In this document: one piece after another, positions 48,788 to 62,058 of the stretch | Layout of the letters: each line of letters begins with the position of its first letter | How positions within the stretch are numbered: position 1 is the stretch's first letter | Assembly: GCA_025331565.1 (NCBI GenBank) | Contig: JAFREQ010000037.1 | Span: 496,001 to 560,000, forward strand | From: Holacanthus passer | Taxonomy: Eukaryota > Chordata > Actinopteri > Pomacanthidae | Length of the DNA stretch: 64,000 nt | Direction: 5' to 3' | The notes under the pieces: model-generated | What the model saw: only the letters and a program-made list of their open reading frames with translations | Told to the model about the DNA's origin: nothing | The model's database searches: none | Made by a program: the position numbers and the translations under genes

Positions 48788-51182
48788 GCAGCGACTTTTC
48801 GCACTGTCAGAAAATCAAAACAAGAATTTTTGTGATTATGTGTGTAGCCCCCCACAAAATAGTTCCTCTTTAATGTGGAGTGATGGTTTGACTTTCATAG
48901 GCACTTAGTCGCAGCATTGATTCGGTCAGAAAAAGAGGACATAAAGCACTGTGAGAACAGAATGTGCTGTGCCTGTCAATAACACTAATCCTGTATATGG
49001 AAGGGAACAGGATATGTTCTGTCCACGGCAATAACTCACAACTTTCTTTACCGTCCGCTGCTTTATATCAGTGCTCTACTGTAATATCCCTGTCCGACAA
49101 ATACCTTGACAATCTTTCCCGGTCACAGCAGTCTTATCATTTACACCCAACCTCCCGTGCAAATCAGCTCTGGCTTTTGATTCCCATTTTATAAGGAAAG
49201 GTCAGTACAGCAGTGATTTATAATACGTTCTCCTGTAAATTCAACAAGGTAATCCATCAACGCAAAAAAAGAAAGCTCCATAATAAACATTTGCCTCTTC
49301 GAGAGCCTGTGAGTGAATACACAGGAGGGGTATTTTTTTATAAACAAGATGTGAGAAATATATTTGAAATTCGACAAACATCCAGCAAAAATGGTATGCA
49401 CAGGAAAGCCAGCCAAGCTCCTAATATCATCTGTGAAGACAAAAACAAAAGGTCGGCTAGCCACCGTGCTTTGTTTTGGACATCTGTTTATTAATTTTAG
49501 AGCTTCCTCTTATCTGCTTTAAAAGTCCCACATTCAATGCATGACCAGTGCCATCAGTGTGGGTGTTGCCAGCCATTCTTCTGCAGCTCATCCAGCTGTA
49601 ATAAACAGGATACTCTCCTCGGACAATGCGGCCAGGAAGCACACTCTCGTCTACTCGTCCCTGAGGAGTTCATCTGGGGCACAGTGGCACAAGTACTTTC
49701 TGCTCTTCATGGTCAAGATGTGCAAGTCATACTCAAAAATAGAGGAAACGCACAATGCTGTTGGAATTCTGAGCTCACTTTCAAACAATACCTCTGACCT
49801 AACCCCTGGTGTAAATCATCTGGGGCTTTGACTTGATGTGGAGAACAAAGAGGGGAGACCTTAAGTGGTATTTTCTTCCTCACAGTCAGGGGAGGGAAGT
49901 TGAATTTGCTCGCCAATCCCCTGCACTTATAAAAGGGGAAACATAAAAACAGTAAAAGTTGTGGAACTTTTTCCAAGTCTCTTTGCTGCAGACATGAAAA
50001 AAATTACCTCTTGTAAGATTTCCCCTGTGTTGCACATTCCTGCATGTGGGCGGTTTGTGGGATTAATGCAATCCGGTGACCTGTCTTATTGATCAAGGAG
50101 GAGCTTCGTTGCAGAAAGCCAATCTCCGAACATAATATAATCCTTCTGATGGAAGAACTGGGGCCAGCTTTGGCACCGTATCCCACATCTGGGTCCTCGA
50201 GCGTTGGCCCTTTCCCCTCTTTTTTTAGCCTCCCCTGTGCCATGGCGCACAGCGTGGGGCGGCGGAGCCAGACAGACAGTGACAGCGGTGAGAAAGGGTG
50301 GGAGACGGGCGTTTCTGAGGCAAGCCTCATCGCTTATAAAAGGGGTGATCAAACATGTTCTTTGCCTGTGAAAGAAAATATTATTCTAGAGAACAGGGTG
50401 ATGTAGGACGTGAAGAGTGAGTTATGTGCCAATTTTGCCCTTCGATGGGATTGCTCTGATTTGGTTTCAGGGATCGTTGTGGGAAAGTGAAAACAAATGT
50501 GCAGCTTTTGATGCGCCACCCCTCATGGATCTTTCTCTCTTTTCCTGCCTTTTTCAGCTCCTCATGCTGTCTTTTTTTTACTTACAATTTTCCCTGGCTG
50601 CTCTCAAAAATGGAAACTTGCATTCTTTGTCCCACCAGAAACGACAAGGTCGCTCCAATTCCCATAAACGTATACGAGACTTGTGGTAGAAAAGAGGCTC
50701 AAAAGCTTCCTCCGGTGTTCTTCCCAATTTATACATGTTTATGCATCTATGTCAGTGTTGTTAGCACAGTACTTTCCCTTATACGCACACACACAGAACC
50801 GACACCCAGCTGACTCAGCAGGACGGCGGTGATGATGCGTTCTCTGAGGCAGGGCCACATGTGTGCAGGGAGCTGAGTGGCGTTCAGCGCACAGTGGGAT
50901 GACATCATCCCCAGGGCGCTAATGATCGGGTGACCTCCTCCCGCTGGCTACGCCGCCTGCAGAGCAGATGCATAGCAGACTGTTTCCTCACACAGCCTCC
51001 TCCGTGTGACTACTGTACTTACTTTATCGATGCCACTAACTGGAGGCCCGGCTTGGGAAAACCCGACGCAGCCGAGCCAAACACAGCTCCGCATAAGACT
51101 GTATTATCTCTGCAATCTGAATCCAATTAACAGCAAACCCACACAGAGTTCAAGCGCCAGAAGGGGACAGAGGAGGAGGAAG

Positions 51183-51184
<2 letters not shown>
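48788..51184. other. Unique non-coding sequence, partly conserved-looking
   Basis: No gene recognised. 50030-50350 is CpG-bearing, repeat-free and enhancer-like (GGGATTAATGCAATCCGG, TTATTGATCAAGG). Frames around 49541-49831 and 50004-50406 overlap on both strands and carry no domain. Confidence 0.4.
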
Positions 51185-51217
<33 letters not shown>

Positions 51218-51234
51218 AGAGAAAGAGAGAGAGG
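51185..51234 (+). repeat. (GT)14 followed by (GA)n microsatellite
   Basis: GT dinucleotides from 51185 to 51213, then GAGA/AGAG simple sequence to about 51234. Confidence 0.93.
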
Positions 51235-53489
51235 AGATGAAACAACAGGAGAGAAAGAAATCACACCATTTATTTCCTGCATCTTATTGAGAATTTTCTT
51301 GCCCCTTTTGTGACATTCAACAATAGCTTTGTTCTCTGAGAAGGGGAAGATGGCAAGGCTCACCTTTGTCTGCTGAATTCCCTGATGGCACCTAAATGGC
51401 AAGAAAGAGAATCCCCCTATTCTTTTATTTAATTTCATTTTTCACTCACGTAGGGTCACCGGAGTAGTGCGGAATCACTCCTCGGTCTGTTTGAGGGAAA
51501 TGAAAACAAAGACATGTTTGCATGCAAGTTTTTTCTGTTCCTTTATCCTCTGTTGATACAAGGACACGGCCATCACGCACAGAAGACATTGAATAGACGA
51601 GGCAATGACAGCCAGGGCTTGACTGTGCTGCGCCAGGATATGGTAATGCGAACCAAATGAGTCTCATGTGCATGGTGAGTGGCCCTCGAGACAGATCCCT
51701 TCCTATGAAAAGGGTGTTGAAACATACGGTAATTGCTCTCAGTGTCGTTTGGCAGCGGCGCACCTCCTGACTTCAGGAGCTTTTTATAGACAGGGTAATT
51801 CTCCATTATTCTGCCAACGTTACATTTCAAACGAGGAGGGAGAGAATGGGGAAAACTGGGGCGACGGCGCACACTTAAAAACTTGAGAAGTGATAAAAAA
51901 CAAATGGGAAACGGGGGGAAAAACTTCCAATGGAAATAATTCATGTACTACTTTGGTCATGGCATGGGAGAGGCACCGTGGCTCAGGACCAAAGGGGCTT
52001 TTATTTTTTCCATTCTGCCGATACAAATCAAATAAATCGTGTTTAAAGGTGACTACACTGTGAGCTGTGTGTATGACAATTACACTGCAAGGTGCTAAGT
52101 TAACAAACAGTGAGAGCAAACATGGCTGCCTCCTGTCTTCTACCTCTGAATTATTAAAGGACTGCAGGGAGGCAGCAGCTGGTGGGTCGAGCAAGTGAAA
52201 AGCGTTCAGTGTGAGTTTTTGTGAGGCAGCTTTTAAACTCTCTTTCCCTTGGTCTTCTCCACATCTCTGACACACATCTGAGAATTCCTCTGTTGACTGT
52301 CTCTAGACGGAGCGGGTGTCAGTCTCCTTTTCATGGCAAACTGATTTGTGGTGAGATTTTGACACAAAATGGCTGCCATGAATCACGCAGGCGGACCGAC
52401 AGGTTGCTGATGGATGAAGTGCCTCCGCTCCTGCCTCACCTCCGCCTTCACATTCTCAGATGCCGCAGCTTGTGAAGACCACCTTTATGGTTCCAATCAT
52501 AATGCAATCAGCTTCAGAATAATGTCAGTGGTTAGCACTACATCTCATCACAGCTTGAAAGAGAAAGTCTTGCTGCACGTCATAACTTACCGATTCGGCC
52601 CTGTGAAACGTCACCGAGTGTCACTGTGTAGGAGGTTTACCTTCAGGGGTGTGGGGTCGTTGTACTGAAGCAGCTCACATGATTGAAAATAGACTAGTTC
52701 CAGGAATCCAGGACTTAATGGACATGTTATCGCTTCCATTTTTCCCTTCTCTCCTGTTTTCTACACTACTCGAGTGTCTGGTTACACAGAAATGGGACTG
52801 AAGTATTTATTTTTTCTTTCTTTTTTTTCAAAGAATGACATCAGGAGCGGAGGAGAAATGCCTGGCAGCCTTTTCTGAGGCTGCGGTCATGGCTGAGTGA
52901 AGTGCAGCTCTTCCTGAAATGCAGGCCGGGAGCCAGGAGGCAAGAGAAGACACCAGAATGACACGTTCAACACTTTCTATCAAGTCATCCATATAGATGG
53001 TGTATGAGATTCTGTTGAGGGATGGACAGGCAGATAAACAGTCTGTCTCCGTTGTGGTATGTCTGCAATGCTATATTTACAAATCCAATCGTGGTATTTT
53101 TTCGGTTTAACAGGAAAATATGCAGTAAATGAAAACATGAGACAAACTGATCTCATGTCAGTGAGTGGCGTTCTTCAAAATTCATATATGTACTAATTAT
53201 TATAATTAACACTATTTTACCTTAAAATAACAGCTTTAAAATAATTTTGATGGTACAGTGACTGAATTTCCACTCTGCACTCTGCTCAAACGTTCTTGCA
53301 CCATGTCAAGAAGTGCGGAACTTACAAACGTAACATAATCACTGATCCTCACTGATTTTAGTGAAAGACGTTTTCTGGTTTCCCCTCTGATGACCTCCGA
53401 CTGCCTCAACTCAAGATTTACAGACTATTCTGGTAGACAGATAGCTTTACTTGTTATGAATGCTAACTTTTAGTTTGTTTGGTTACCCT
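51235..53489. other. Unique non-coding sequence
   Basis: No gene recognised. A 151-codon minus-strand frame (51820-52275) crosses CpG-bearing sequence and matches nothing I know. An 8-bp inverted repeat ACATGAGA/TCTCATGT lies at 53135-53158. Confidence 0.45.
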
Positions 53490-53810
53490 TGCAGCCAGCT
53501 GACTCTGCCTGGACCCGACCGGGAGCTTGGAGCACCCGGGGAGGAGGTGTTCATGCCCGGGGGCAGGTGGGATCCAGCAGAGAATGGGCACGGTGCAATG
53601 GAACTGGCATCAGCAGCCTCTATGGACATCATGGCAGAGACGAAGAGACCGAAGAGGATGTTGACGGCAGAAGCTAAGAAGAGAAATAGAGAGAATGACC
53701 GAACAAGAGGCTGGATAAGAGTAAATCTCGAACTGGCTTTTAGTCATTGCAAGAGCTTAATGAAATAAAAGGCTGAAGAACTGACACTGAGCCGGCCTTC
53801 TCGCTGTTAG
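53490..53810 (+). pseudogene. Decayed coding motif of a repeat-borne or retired gene (basic RVNL...AF motif)
   Basis: A 102-codon frame (53460-53768) has an unremarkable N-terminal half, then a basic segment at residues 60-102. It contains KRPKRMLTAEAKKRNREND and WIRVNLELAFSHCKSL. I recall a very similar basic motif, with RVNLG.AF.RW..L, in many predicted fish proteins upstream of THAP, hAT or other transposon-like domains. Here a stop follows LMK. Past it, another frame (from about 53768) reads TDTEPAFSLL, fitting the usual continuation after a one-base shift. The canonical tryptophan of 'RW' is changed to HC. This points to an exon relic inactivated by a frameshift. No other exons or domains are visible nearby. 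The match is from memory. Confidence 0.4.
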
Positions 53811-56800
53811 TTAGTTGTTAATATTAGCTGGCTTAGTTATGCCTCGTGTTGTTGCACTTGCTTGATGTTTGCTTGTGTTGTGCAAAGTTATCGACTCACA
53901 ATTATGAACATGGAATTATAGCAAATGCACTGGTCCATATTTACAACAGTGGCGTGGGTTGCACTAAGAAACTGCAGGAGCACCAAATCGCAAACACTGA
54001 ACAATGTTTAAGCTTGGACCAAAGCAATGGACTGATCGACAGACAGGCCGACACTGCCATCCCTAGAGCCGGCAAGCATATGCAGCAGAACAAGAAACTG
54101 AGCTGACTCAAAGATTCCAGTACAACATTTTGTAAACAAGTGATTTTTAAAGCTTTTCTCTTGGGCTGCATATGTTTTGTCACTAAGCTTATGTTTTACA
54201 AATTGCATTGTGCAAGCAAATTTGCCAAATATAGGATTTTGTTTAATATTATACACAGGCAGTAATGAATCTGCCTACTTTTAATTGCAGAAAAGCTTTT
54301 GAATTATAATAGTCAGACACCAATCTCCAAAGAATGATGTGGGAATCTATTTTGTCCCTGGAACTACAACCCAGCCCCTGAAAGAAAAACGCCGCATTAG
54401 ATGATCACAGCACGTCTATTAAAGCCAAATGAGTGGAGAGACCCAAGGGTGGAGATCAATTGGATAATTCAAGGCCAAACCCAGTTGAATATCTCAGAGG
54501 TTTTTTTTGAGAGTTGGAAAATGAGAGCACTCTTAAAAGCAGAAAATAGATGATATTACACACCGGATGTCAGAAAATATCAGTCCTTTGAGTGCAATGT
54601 GGGCCCAAGGCTATGCTTTTAGACTTTCCTTCGGTTAAGCTAAAGAGGAGACAGACATTATCTCTTCTTTGCATGCCTTAATGTTATATATCCCTTCTCT
54701 TAACTGCCAAATATTAAGGTGGAAATGATGGAATATTAGAGCAGCGTTTAAACCTTTCCTGTGAGATGATTCTAAATGATTTTCACGCACTTGTTAAAGA
54801 CTTCTAAGGCAGCGCAAAAATGTTAGTGAAATACTGTGAGAGCAGTGGAACAATGTTTGTCAGGGAGATTAGTTTAACATAAACAGGGAAAATTGTGAGA
54901 GTGAGTGGCTGCTCGCAAACGGTTTGGCTGCCGGCTGAAAAGTAAAGTTGACCAGAGCGATCAAATGCATGGCATTCAGCGGAGTTGAGAGGGTTTGGCC
55001 AGAGAAAGTAAATCTCTCAGGCTCATAGGATTTGACACTGATCCAGGTAAGAAGATGCCAAACTATCAAAACACAGCAATCCAAACAGCTTTAAAACACG
55101 AGAAGAAAACCACTGTTAAAACTCAAACTTCCTGACAGCTCATGGAAGAGATGACTCACTGCGGTGGGCTATTTATCAGCTCCTTTTCCTTAATTGCTTT
55201 TATTTTCTTTTTCTAAAACAGCTACAGGATCCTGAGGTAGTCTTTGTTACTGACAGGACAAAAAAGAAACCTCTTGTAAATGTTATTTCCTGACATATTT
55301 CCATCATAAATTTGAAGTCCATGTTCATAAAAGCCTGACGACCCCTATATCTTCCAACAGTTCCCACAACTTCCATCACGCCTCTGCTATCTTTTCTACA
55401 GTTTATTACTCCCAGATGCTGTAAAACTCTGCAGCCCTGTTGCCACCCAAGGTGACGATTAAAATCACACGACGGCTCCATTCACCGTGACAGACAGTCA
55501 GATCTCACATACAGCATCATCAACATTCCCTTATCAGGACTTGTCATTGGCAGCCTCATTCAGAGAGCTCTCCACTTCACACGCACGTTTTCAGACACAC
55601 TCTGCATTCTGTTATTGCTCCCATTGTCTGACAAATGACAGGTCTGCATTTCTTTCTTGCATTTACTAGGATCTATGTATATGTACATTGGCATGCATAC
55701 AAAGTGTTGTGTGTGTGGTTGAGGGGGATGGTTCCTGCCTGCAAATGTGCATGTGGGAGAGTTTCCCTGCAGCAGAGGAATACGAATGTGTGTGTACGGC
55801 ATTCTGTTTCCTGTCAGGCTCTGCGGCTCCATGGAAGCAAAGTCCATCAGGCAGGCAGGCAGGCACTGCTGTGGGCTTATTGAATGTTGGTTCAGGCCTG
55901 CAGGGAGGGAGCGCTCCGGCTTCCTTAATCACAGCACAAATGCCTTTATTCATCTTCAGAACAGCGCAATTAATTTTGGTGCCGGTGTCAGAACCTTTGG
56001 GGAAATCTGACCTGTTATTGCCTCTCAGAGCCGTGCATGTTCTCTCTCACTCTAAGTGCCAGACAGGCATTCAAAACAAATTTCAAGGCTAATATTGTAT
56101 TCATATTCACACCTACAAGAGACTGGCTAAAGTTGTTTTTTTGCTTTATATCTACAATAGAGCTGTGCTATTGTATAAAAAGCTGATGCCAATATTAAAA
56201 TACTGAAAACTCTTGTCTGTTAGCACGAGCAAGTGTTTTGTCTGATTAAAAAAGTTTTGCTGATTGTTCTTCTGGTTACACTTTAGTAACAATAACATAA
56301 TTAATCAATAGTTAATGGATATATATGTTTTTTAGCAAGTGCCATAAAATGACCATTGAATGCTTTTGTGGCTCCTAGCCTCAAGCCTATTTGTTCCTAA
56401 ATAAGATGTAAATCTCTATAAAAATGTGTAGTTTTATTTTAAAAATAGGTTCAGTAATTTCCGAAAGCAGCTGGACGCTGTAGTTTTTAGCAAAAGTTGC
56501 TCCAGCGGGTATATGTGCTATGTTTCTTTGGGACTACCTTCAGTGATGAATGAATACACATTTCACAAGTGAAATGTCAGTGAGTTTTTACTTTTGTTAC
56601 AGCAGCAGTGTATGTGGAAAATAAACTACAGCGCCCATATATCAAGCTATGGTCTTTTCATGGGGTGTGTTGACAATAGAAACAAACAGCATCACCACCT
56701 TCATCCATTACTGTTCATTCATATTCCTGCATCGCAAACAAATTAACAAAATAATTGTTCCATGACTGGCATTCTAGAAGCTACTACTTATTAACTGGTG

Positions 56801-57359
56801 GAATGTGAACTGTTAGAAACATGCTAATAAATCAATAATTCATTTGTGTGGTGCAATAAAACTGTCAATAACTGATTTCTAATTGTGTTCAGCGTGTTAA
56901 TAATTACTACACATATATTTCCAAGAAGCAATCTTGCTGTTACAGCAATAAACACAAAGCCAAGTTGATTAGCACAATGTTTAAAATGCACATATTTCAA
57001 ATGTACAGTTGCATTAGATAGTTTGAAAAAGATAAGTGAGCATCATCTGGTATCGTAAAATACATTTTATACTGACATTTTGAGAGCAAAAATAAAAGGG
57101 AATAAATACAGCTTCCTCTTTTGAACAAGACTCCCAGCAAACGCTCATGCTATCATAACACAAGGCCAACCTCCCTCGCTGAAATCCCACACTTCGCCTT
57201 CGCACTAAAACCCAATGTCTGATTTCAAACATCTTCAAGTCAAGAGGATCATTCTGGATACAATTAAACAAAACTTTCCAAGCTCGCAAGATTTTACAAC
57301 GCTGTTCGTGTGATCCTCTGGCTGAGTCGAGGGGGAGATTCGGATACACGAGCTCTTTT
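53811..57359. other. Unique non-coding sequence
   Basis: No gene recognised. Frames of 93-134 codons near 55200-56092 overlap on both strands and have no domain. 56090-56960 is AT-rich and featureless. Confidence 0.45.
54280..54490. promoter_or_regulatory. Candidate conserved non-coding block
   Basis: Repeat-free sequence with TTTTAATTGCAG, GAATTATAATAGTCAG, CATTAGATGATCAC and GATCAATTGGATAATTC words. Enhancer-like by motif density only. Confidence 0.25.
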
Positions 57360-57680
57360 AGGACCTATGAGCTGCTGCGCTGTTTCTCGGGGTGAATCAT
57401 GACATGGATTGATTTAAAACTGAAAGAAACCAGATGCAGCCGCAGCAGTTATGAATAACTGGGAGTATTAGCGGGCCCAGATTTCTGGCAATACGGCTTT
57501 AATAACTACCATAATCACCAGTGCTCTTAATAAGAAAGCGCTTCATGAGGGTCGTACAGGGTTATTAAACACTGACGTGTTATTTATAGAACACGATACG
57601 CTGGAGTTTGTCAGTGCTAACGGACATGGTTAGGGTTAATGATATGGCTTATACAATGCAGAGCGGAGTGAACATACAGT
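57360..57680. promoter_or_regulatory. Candidate conserved non-coding block
   Basis: Repeat-free sequence with GGATTGATTTAAAAC, GCTTTAATAACTACCATAA, GGTTATTAAACACTGACG and GTTAGGGTTAATGATATGG. CpGs are retained in AT-rich context. Conservation is untested. Confidence 0.3.
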
Positions 57681-57837
57681 ATAGACACTGTGCCAAGGAA
57701 TATTTTAGTAGCCTAGAATTAATTTGTAATACAGTACAATCCCTTTCTTTCTTCCTTTTTTTTTCACTGTTCCAACACTTTGCGTTTCTCCATCAACAAT
57801 CTCTCTATTTTTTGCCTTTTTAAAGTGGATCAACAAG

Positions 57838-57945
57838 CAATGGAAGAAGTAGCAAAACTGCAGTGTTAAAATACTCTGTTACAAGTAAAATTGCTGCATG
57901 CTTTGTTTTACTATCCTACTATTGATTTACTATACCTTTACCTGT
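57838..57945 (-). repeat. Degenerate teleost interspersed repeat, copy C
   Basis: TGGAAGAAGTAGCAAAACTG and GTTAAAATACTCTGTTACAA are the reverse-complement counterpart of the ACTTGAGTATTTTTACAGTG block in the copy at 60-430. The copy is cut at 57946 by a LINE and may resume at 58266 with AAAAGTAAAACTACC. Confidence 0.5.
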
Positions 57946-58265
57946 GGCCGTCAAACTGTATAACTCCTCCCCCTTCTGCAGGAAGGATAACTCATATTAC
58001 TTCTCATGACCATGTCCATGTGCAAAGTTACTTTTAACCACCAGAAGCTTTATTATTTATCCACCATGTCACTTAACTTATCCCACTTCTATTGCTATCC
58101 TGTAAAACAGAAACACTGTTTCTCTATTCTATATTTCACTTATTTTATCGGATGCTCTATTGTTGTATCCTATTTGTTATATTCTATTTTTTTTAGCTAC
58201 TGTACTTTCTGGAGTAATCTGGCAAAATCATTTCCTTCAGGATTAATAAAGTTCTATCTTATCTT
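57946..58265 (+). mobile_element. Severely 5'-truncated LINE 3' end (same family as 39.3 kb copy)
   Basis: It begins GTGGCCGTCAAACTGTATAA, encoding the same C-terminal peptide (LYNSSPFCRK) that ends the reverse transcriptase relic near 39750. The 3' UTR follows, ending CCTTCAGGATTAATAAAG and a TATCTTATCTT tail. Only the last 15-20 codons and the UTR are present. It interrupts an older ACTTTTACTT-type repeat. Confidence 0.75.
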
Positions 58266-58833
58266 ACCAAAAGTAAAACTACCTATTACACTCTTCAGAA
58301 TACATAAAGATAAAAACGATCACACTCATCACAAACAGTGATCCTCAAGAGTAGTTAGTTGATGCAAAGCCACCACTTTATTGAACCAAGCTATCAGCTA
58401 CTTAGAGTCAAACAAACAAGTTTTTTAAATCGCTATCAAGCAACATAGGGTTTAACTCATCTCCATTACATGCAAAGATCCCTAAGTTAGAGCAGTTACC
58501 ATTATGGGAGTATGACTAGGAAACAATTCTTTATTACGCCTTAACTACCATAACGACACAAGGAAGAAGCAAATTGATCATGTGAGCCTAATACTCGACC
58601 TAACGAGAAAGAACTGTAGCTATTTACCTCTGAATCATGTATTTCGTCACGCTAGTTTTGTGGATTTGCATTTCAAGATGTTAAATATTTTGAAGTGTTT
58701 GAAGTGCTTTGCTCAGGTCTGTGCAGGAGCCAGCAGTCGGTTTAGAGAGCTGACAGACAAATATCAACAAGCGGGGAAGGGAAAAAATGACTCTTCCCTC
58801 AGCGACTCCCAGAGGATGTCAAGTGAGAGAGGC

Positions 58834-58849
58834 TGTGTGTGTGTGTGTG
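58834..58849 (+). repeat. (TG)8 microsatellite
   Basis: Eight TG units with further GT-rich sequence downstream. Confidence 0.88.
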
Positions 58850-59786
58850 GATGTTATTGTGGGTGTGCTGGTTTGTGCGAGCATCTGTATGTGCGTGCGC
58901 AAGCGTTTGGGAGCATGCTGTTTATTAATGCGTGCACGAGTCTGCCAAACATCTGGCCTCACCTCAGTGTTTGAACATTTACACAGTACACACAGGTCAA
59001 AACAACAACTGCCAAATAAGTCATTAGGAGTGAGTTTATGAAAGTAACAGCATATGTTCTGGAGAGCTAATCATTATTCATCTTCATGTGTTTCCTTCCT
59101 CCGTCTTTCCCCAAAATCACTTAAGGATGACCCCATTTGTATCCACTCAGATTTTAGAGCTGGTGCAGTTCCCTGCTATTTACACTGCAATGGAAGGTGA
59201 TCTCACGTTTTTGTTTTTTTTTGTCCAAACCCACTCCGTCCCCATTTTCAGACAAAATGATTTTCTCCAGCAGCGTGCGCCCAAAGTGTATAAAAGACAT
59301 TTGATCCTGCCGCTGTCATGGCACAGATCCCACTCATTCCCTCATCTCTTTCTAATTATGCAGCGCTACGTATTTTAAATTGCTCCATAAAATGTGTTTC
59401 ATGTAAAAAGTAAGGGCGCAGAACCCAATTAGCGCTGGAGCAATGAGAAAGCATGCTGTTCCTGCTCAATAGAGTCAATTATAACTGGACGTGTAGGTGT
59501 GTGCATGCGTGTGTGTGTAAGAGTGAAATGAGCCACGTGGGACTCATCTCCACCTGAATTGACAGAGTCATACAGCCAGCAGTGCCCTGGCCATATTTTC
59601 ATGGGGCATTAGGAACTGGTATTTAATTGCAAGCAGATTCAGTAAATTGATTTGGATTTAAATTGACCTGCAAATATGGCATTTAGTACAAGAGATGAGC
59701 ATAAAAGAGCTTTTTTAAACCCGCGCTCTATTTTGCTTTCAAGTGCACTCACATATAATTCATTAAGCTTTATACCATATATTCTG

Positions 59787-59804
59787 ATATATATATATAT
59801 ATAT
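59787..59804 (+). repeat. (AT)9 microsatellite
   Basis: Nine AT units; self-complementary. Confidence 0.9.
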
Positions 59805-60741
59805 CTTCTTTGCTTTCACAATTTAGCAGACTTTGACTTTTTAGGATAAGACAATTAAATCACTTTTTTAAGGTTTAGTCCAAGACCCAATTTGTATAAA
59901 TCTGCATTAATAGATTTGGTCACATTTGGCCACTTGGCAACTAAACAGAACATTGACTAAAGTATAACCTTAAACCGTTATTATGAAGAACTTTATACAT
60001 CCAGCAGATACAGAATGTTTACTGACATGAATATTAAGTTGTGTTTCTTTCCAGGTTCACTCTGCTTTAAGTTTGGTCTCCACCAACTCCTGAGGCTAAA
60101 TGTTTCACTAGGTTCAAGAGCTAGTCACCAGTTTGGTGTGTTGTCTTGTGCCAAACAAAGGGATTTATGATAACTGCTGCTGGGAACAAGGTTGATGAGT
60201 GCGTGAAAGTTTAACTTTCCAGTTAACAGTAAGTTGTGGACCATGCATCCAAAACAATGAGCTGAAAGACACTAAAGTTCCACAGAGAGCTGACACTACA
60301 AGCGCCCCTTTCACATTACGCATGTTATTTTTTCCATTGTCAATGTAAATATATTACGCTGTATTAAGGTTAGGGATCGGTTGTGGTCATGCTTAAGTAT
60401 TCAAAATGTCAACCATGAATTGAGGCAGAACTCATAATGACTGACATAACAGAATCTAACCCATTCTGTACTTTGACCTTGGTCTATCTTCAAAGCTTAA
60501 CCTGAACACAACTGTAACAACCTCAGTAATTCTTAAGTTGCCAGGAGTGAATATTAAAAAGAAAACATATCAGCTAATGCAATTTTACAGTAATTGAACA
60601 TCATTTTTAGACCAAGAATTATTTCATTGAAACATGTTCAGAATCTTTTAAGCTGTCTTCCAAAAAATTACTTTTTTTTGTCCAGCAACAGACATACTGT
60701 AGCGATTACTGATTTCAACATGCTGCTTGGTCCCACAGTAG

Positions 60742-60765
60742 CACACACACACACACACACACACA
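60742..60765 (+). repeat. (CA)12 microsatellite
   Basis: Twelve CA units. Confidence 0.93.
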
Positions 60766-60984
60766 GACGCACCCTCGCCGGCAGCCAGATAAGTTGTAGT
60801 TAGCCATTCTCAGGCCGTGCGTTGTCAAGGACTGCTTTGGCTATTGATTTCCACTCTTCAATAACTAATGCGTCTCCTAACCTTGGCTACATATTAAGAG
60901 GAGTTTCGTCCATTTAGAGTGGAGAAGGGGAATGAAGCATCAACAACTGATTTGGCACAAACTGCCTCACAGAAGCGATTAAAG

Positions 60985-61160
60985 CTCCAGATTTCAATGA
61001 GCCATTTAGCCCCTTTCTTAGCTTTCGGGTGGAGTGCTCAATGTAAGATTAATTGTTTTATCTCGGCCAGAGTGCTCGAGATGACTGCAGCTTCCCTCTC
61101 TCTCGCTCTGCAGCAGCGGGGAATACTTTCAGTTATAAATCCGTGTGCTTAAGATGATCA
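60985..61160. promoter_or_regulatory. Candidate conserved non-coding block
   Basis: Repeat-free sequence with AATGAGCCATTTAG, TAAGATTAATTG, TTTATCTCGGCC and CTGCAGCAGCGG words and retained CpGs. Function is inferred from appearance only. Confidence 0.25.
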
Positions 61161-61767
61161 GCTTAACAGTGGGGACATTTCAATCACAATATCAAAAAGC
61201 AAATTTGTCACTCGAGCGTGTTGTTATTATGGTCTTTTGTACTTTTACATTGTGCTGCACAAAGGAGATTTAATTTCCAATATACCTGGAATGTCTACGA
61301 TGTGAAACTATCTGGCGCTGCACCTAGTCATAAAAGAATATTTATGAATCCCAGCTCTTTTCATATTAAATTAAAAAAGTAAAGAAAATTAATGCCTCCT
61401 GTTTCTTATCTCACCCCGAGTATGAGTACCTTTGCTGTTTATGTGCGTGAGACAGGAGCAGGTCACTCGTGTTAATCATGTCCTTTCATTCTTTTTTTTT
61501 CCATCTTCATTTCGCACCTCACTTCCCTCTGCCACTCCATTCGCAGGTCAACGGCACTATTGATTTACACCCCTCACCTAATCACTTAGGTAACATTTCC
61601 CTGGCGGCTGCTTTTTCCTCCCATGATTCATAGCCAAGCAGTGAAATCTCCCCGTTGCCACTAATTAAGCGTAAGGTCAGCCTTTAATCATCACCTGCTT
61701 GTGCAGCGTGAGCGACTGCCCTTGCTGAAAAGCTCCAATCTGCTGCGAGATGAGGCCTGTCTGGGGT

Positions 61768-61772
<5 letters not shown>

Positions 61773-61802
<30 letters not shown>
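61773..61802 (+). repeat. (A)30 homopolymer
   Basis: Thirty A residues. No SINE or LINE body is recognisable upstream, so a processed-copy origin is not supported. Confidence 0.92.
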
Positions 61803-61803
<1 letters not shown>

Positions 61804-62032
61804 CATATTTTTTACTCGAGCTGCGATGAAAGATTATAAGTTCTGTCATTTCCGTGGCTTGAAAGACATCCGCTTTGTTATTGCAGAGGATGTGAGAACA
61901 AACTATAGAAATTCTGAGCAGCCTTCTTTGGACATTTTCACGGCTTGATAATTGAAGTTGATGTGAGCAGATGCTTGACTGAATCATCTTTCTGTTTGTT
62001 ACACTTTACACTCCCACAAGCGCACACACACT

Positions 62033-62058
62033 CACACACACACACACACACACACACA
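62033..62058 (+). repeat. (CA)13 microsatellite
   Basis: Thirteen CA units after an interrupted CA stretch from 62023. Confidence 0.93.

Larger units (their letters stand above)
58266..60741. other. Unique non-coding sequence
   Basis: No gene recognised. It holds GT and AT microsatellites and a 130-codon frame (58582-58974) that runs through a GT repeat and is therefore not credible. Confidence 0.5.

Noticed and set aside
55200..56092. Several frames of 93-134 codons on both strands.
   Set aside because: They overlap one another, have no recognisable domain and include simple-sequence segments.
61690..61802. A30 run suggesting the tail of a processed pseudogene or SINE.
   Set aside because: No retroelement body, coding relic or target duplication is recognisable beside it.
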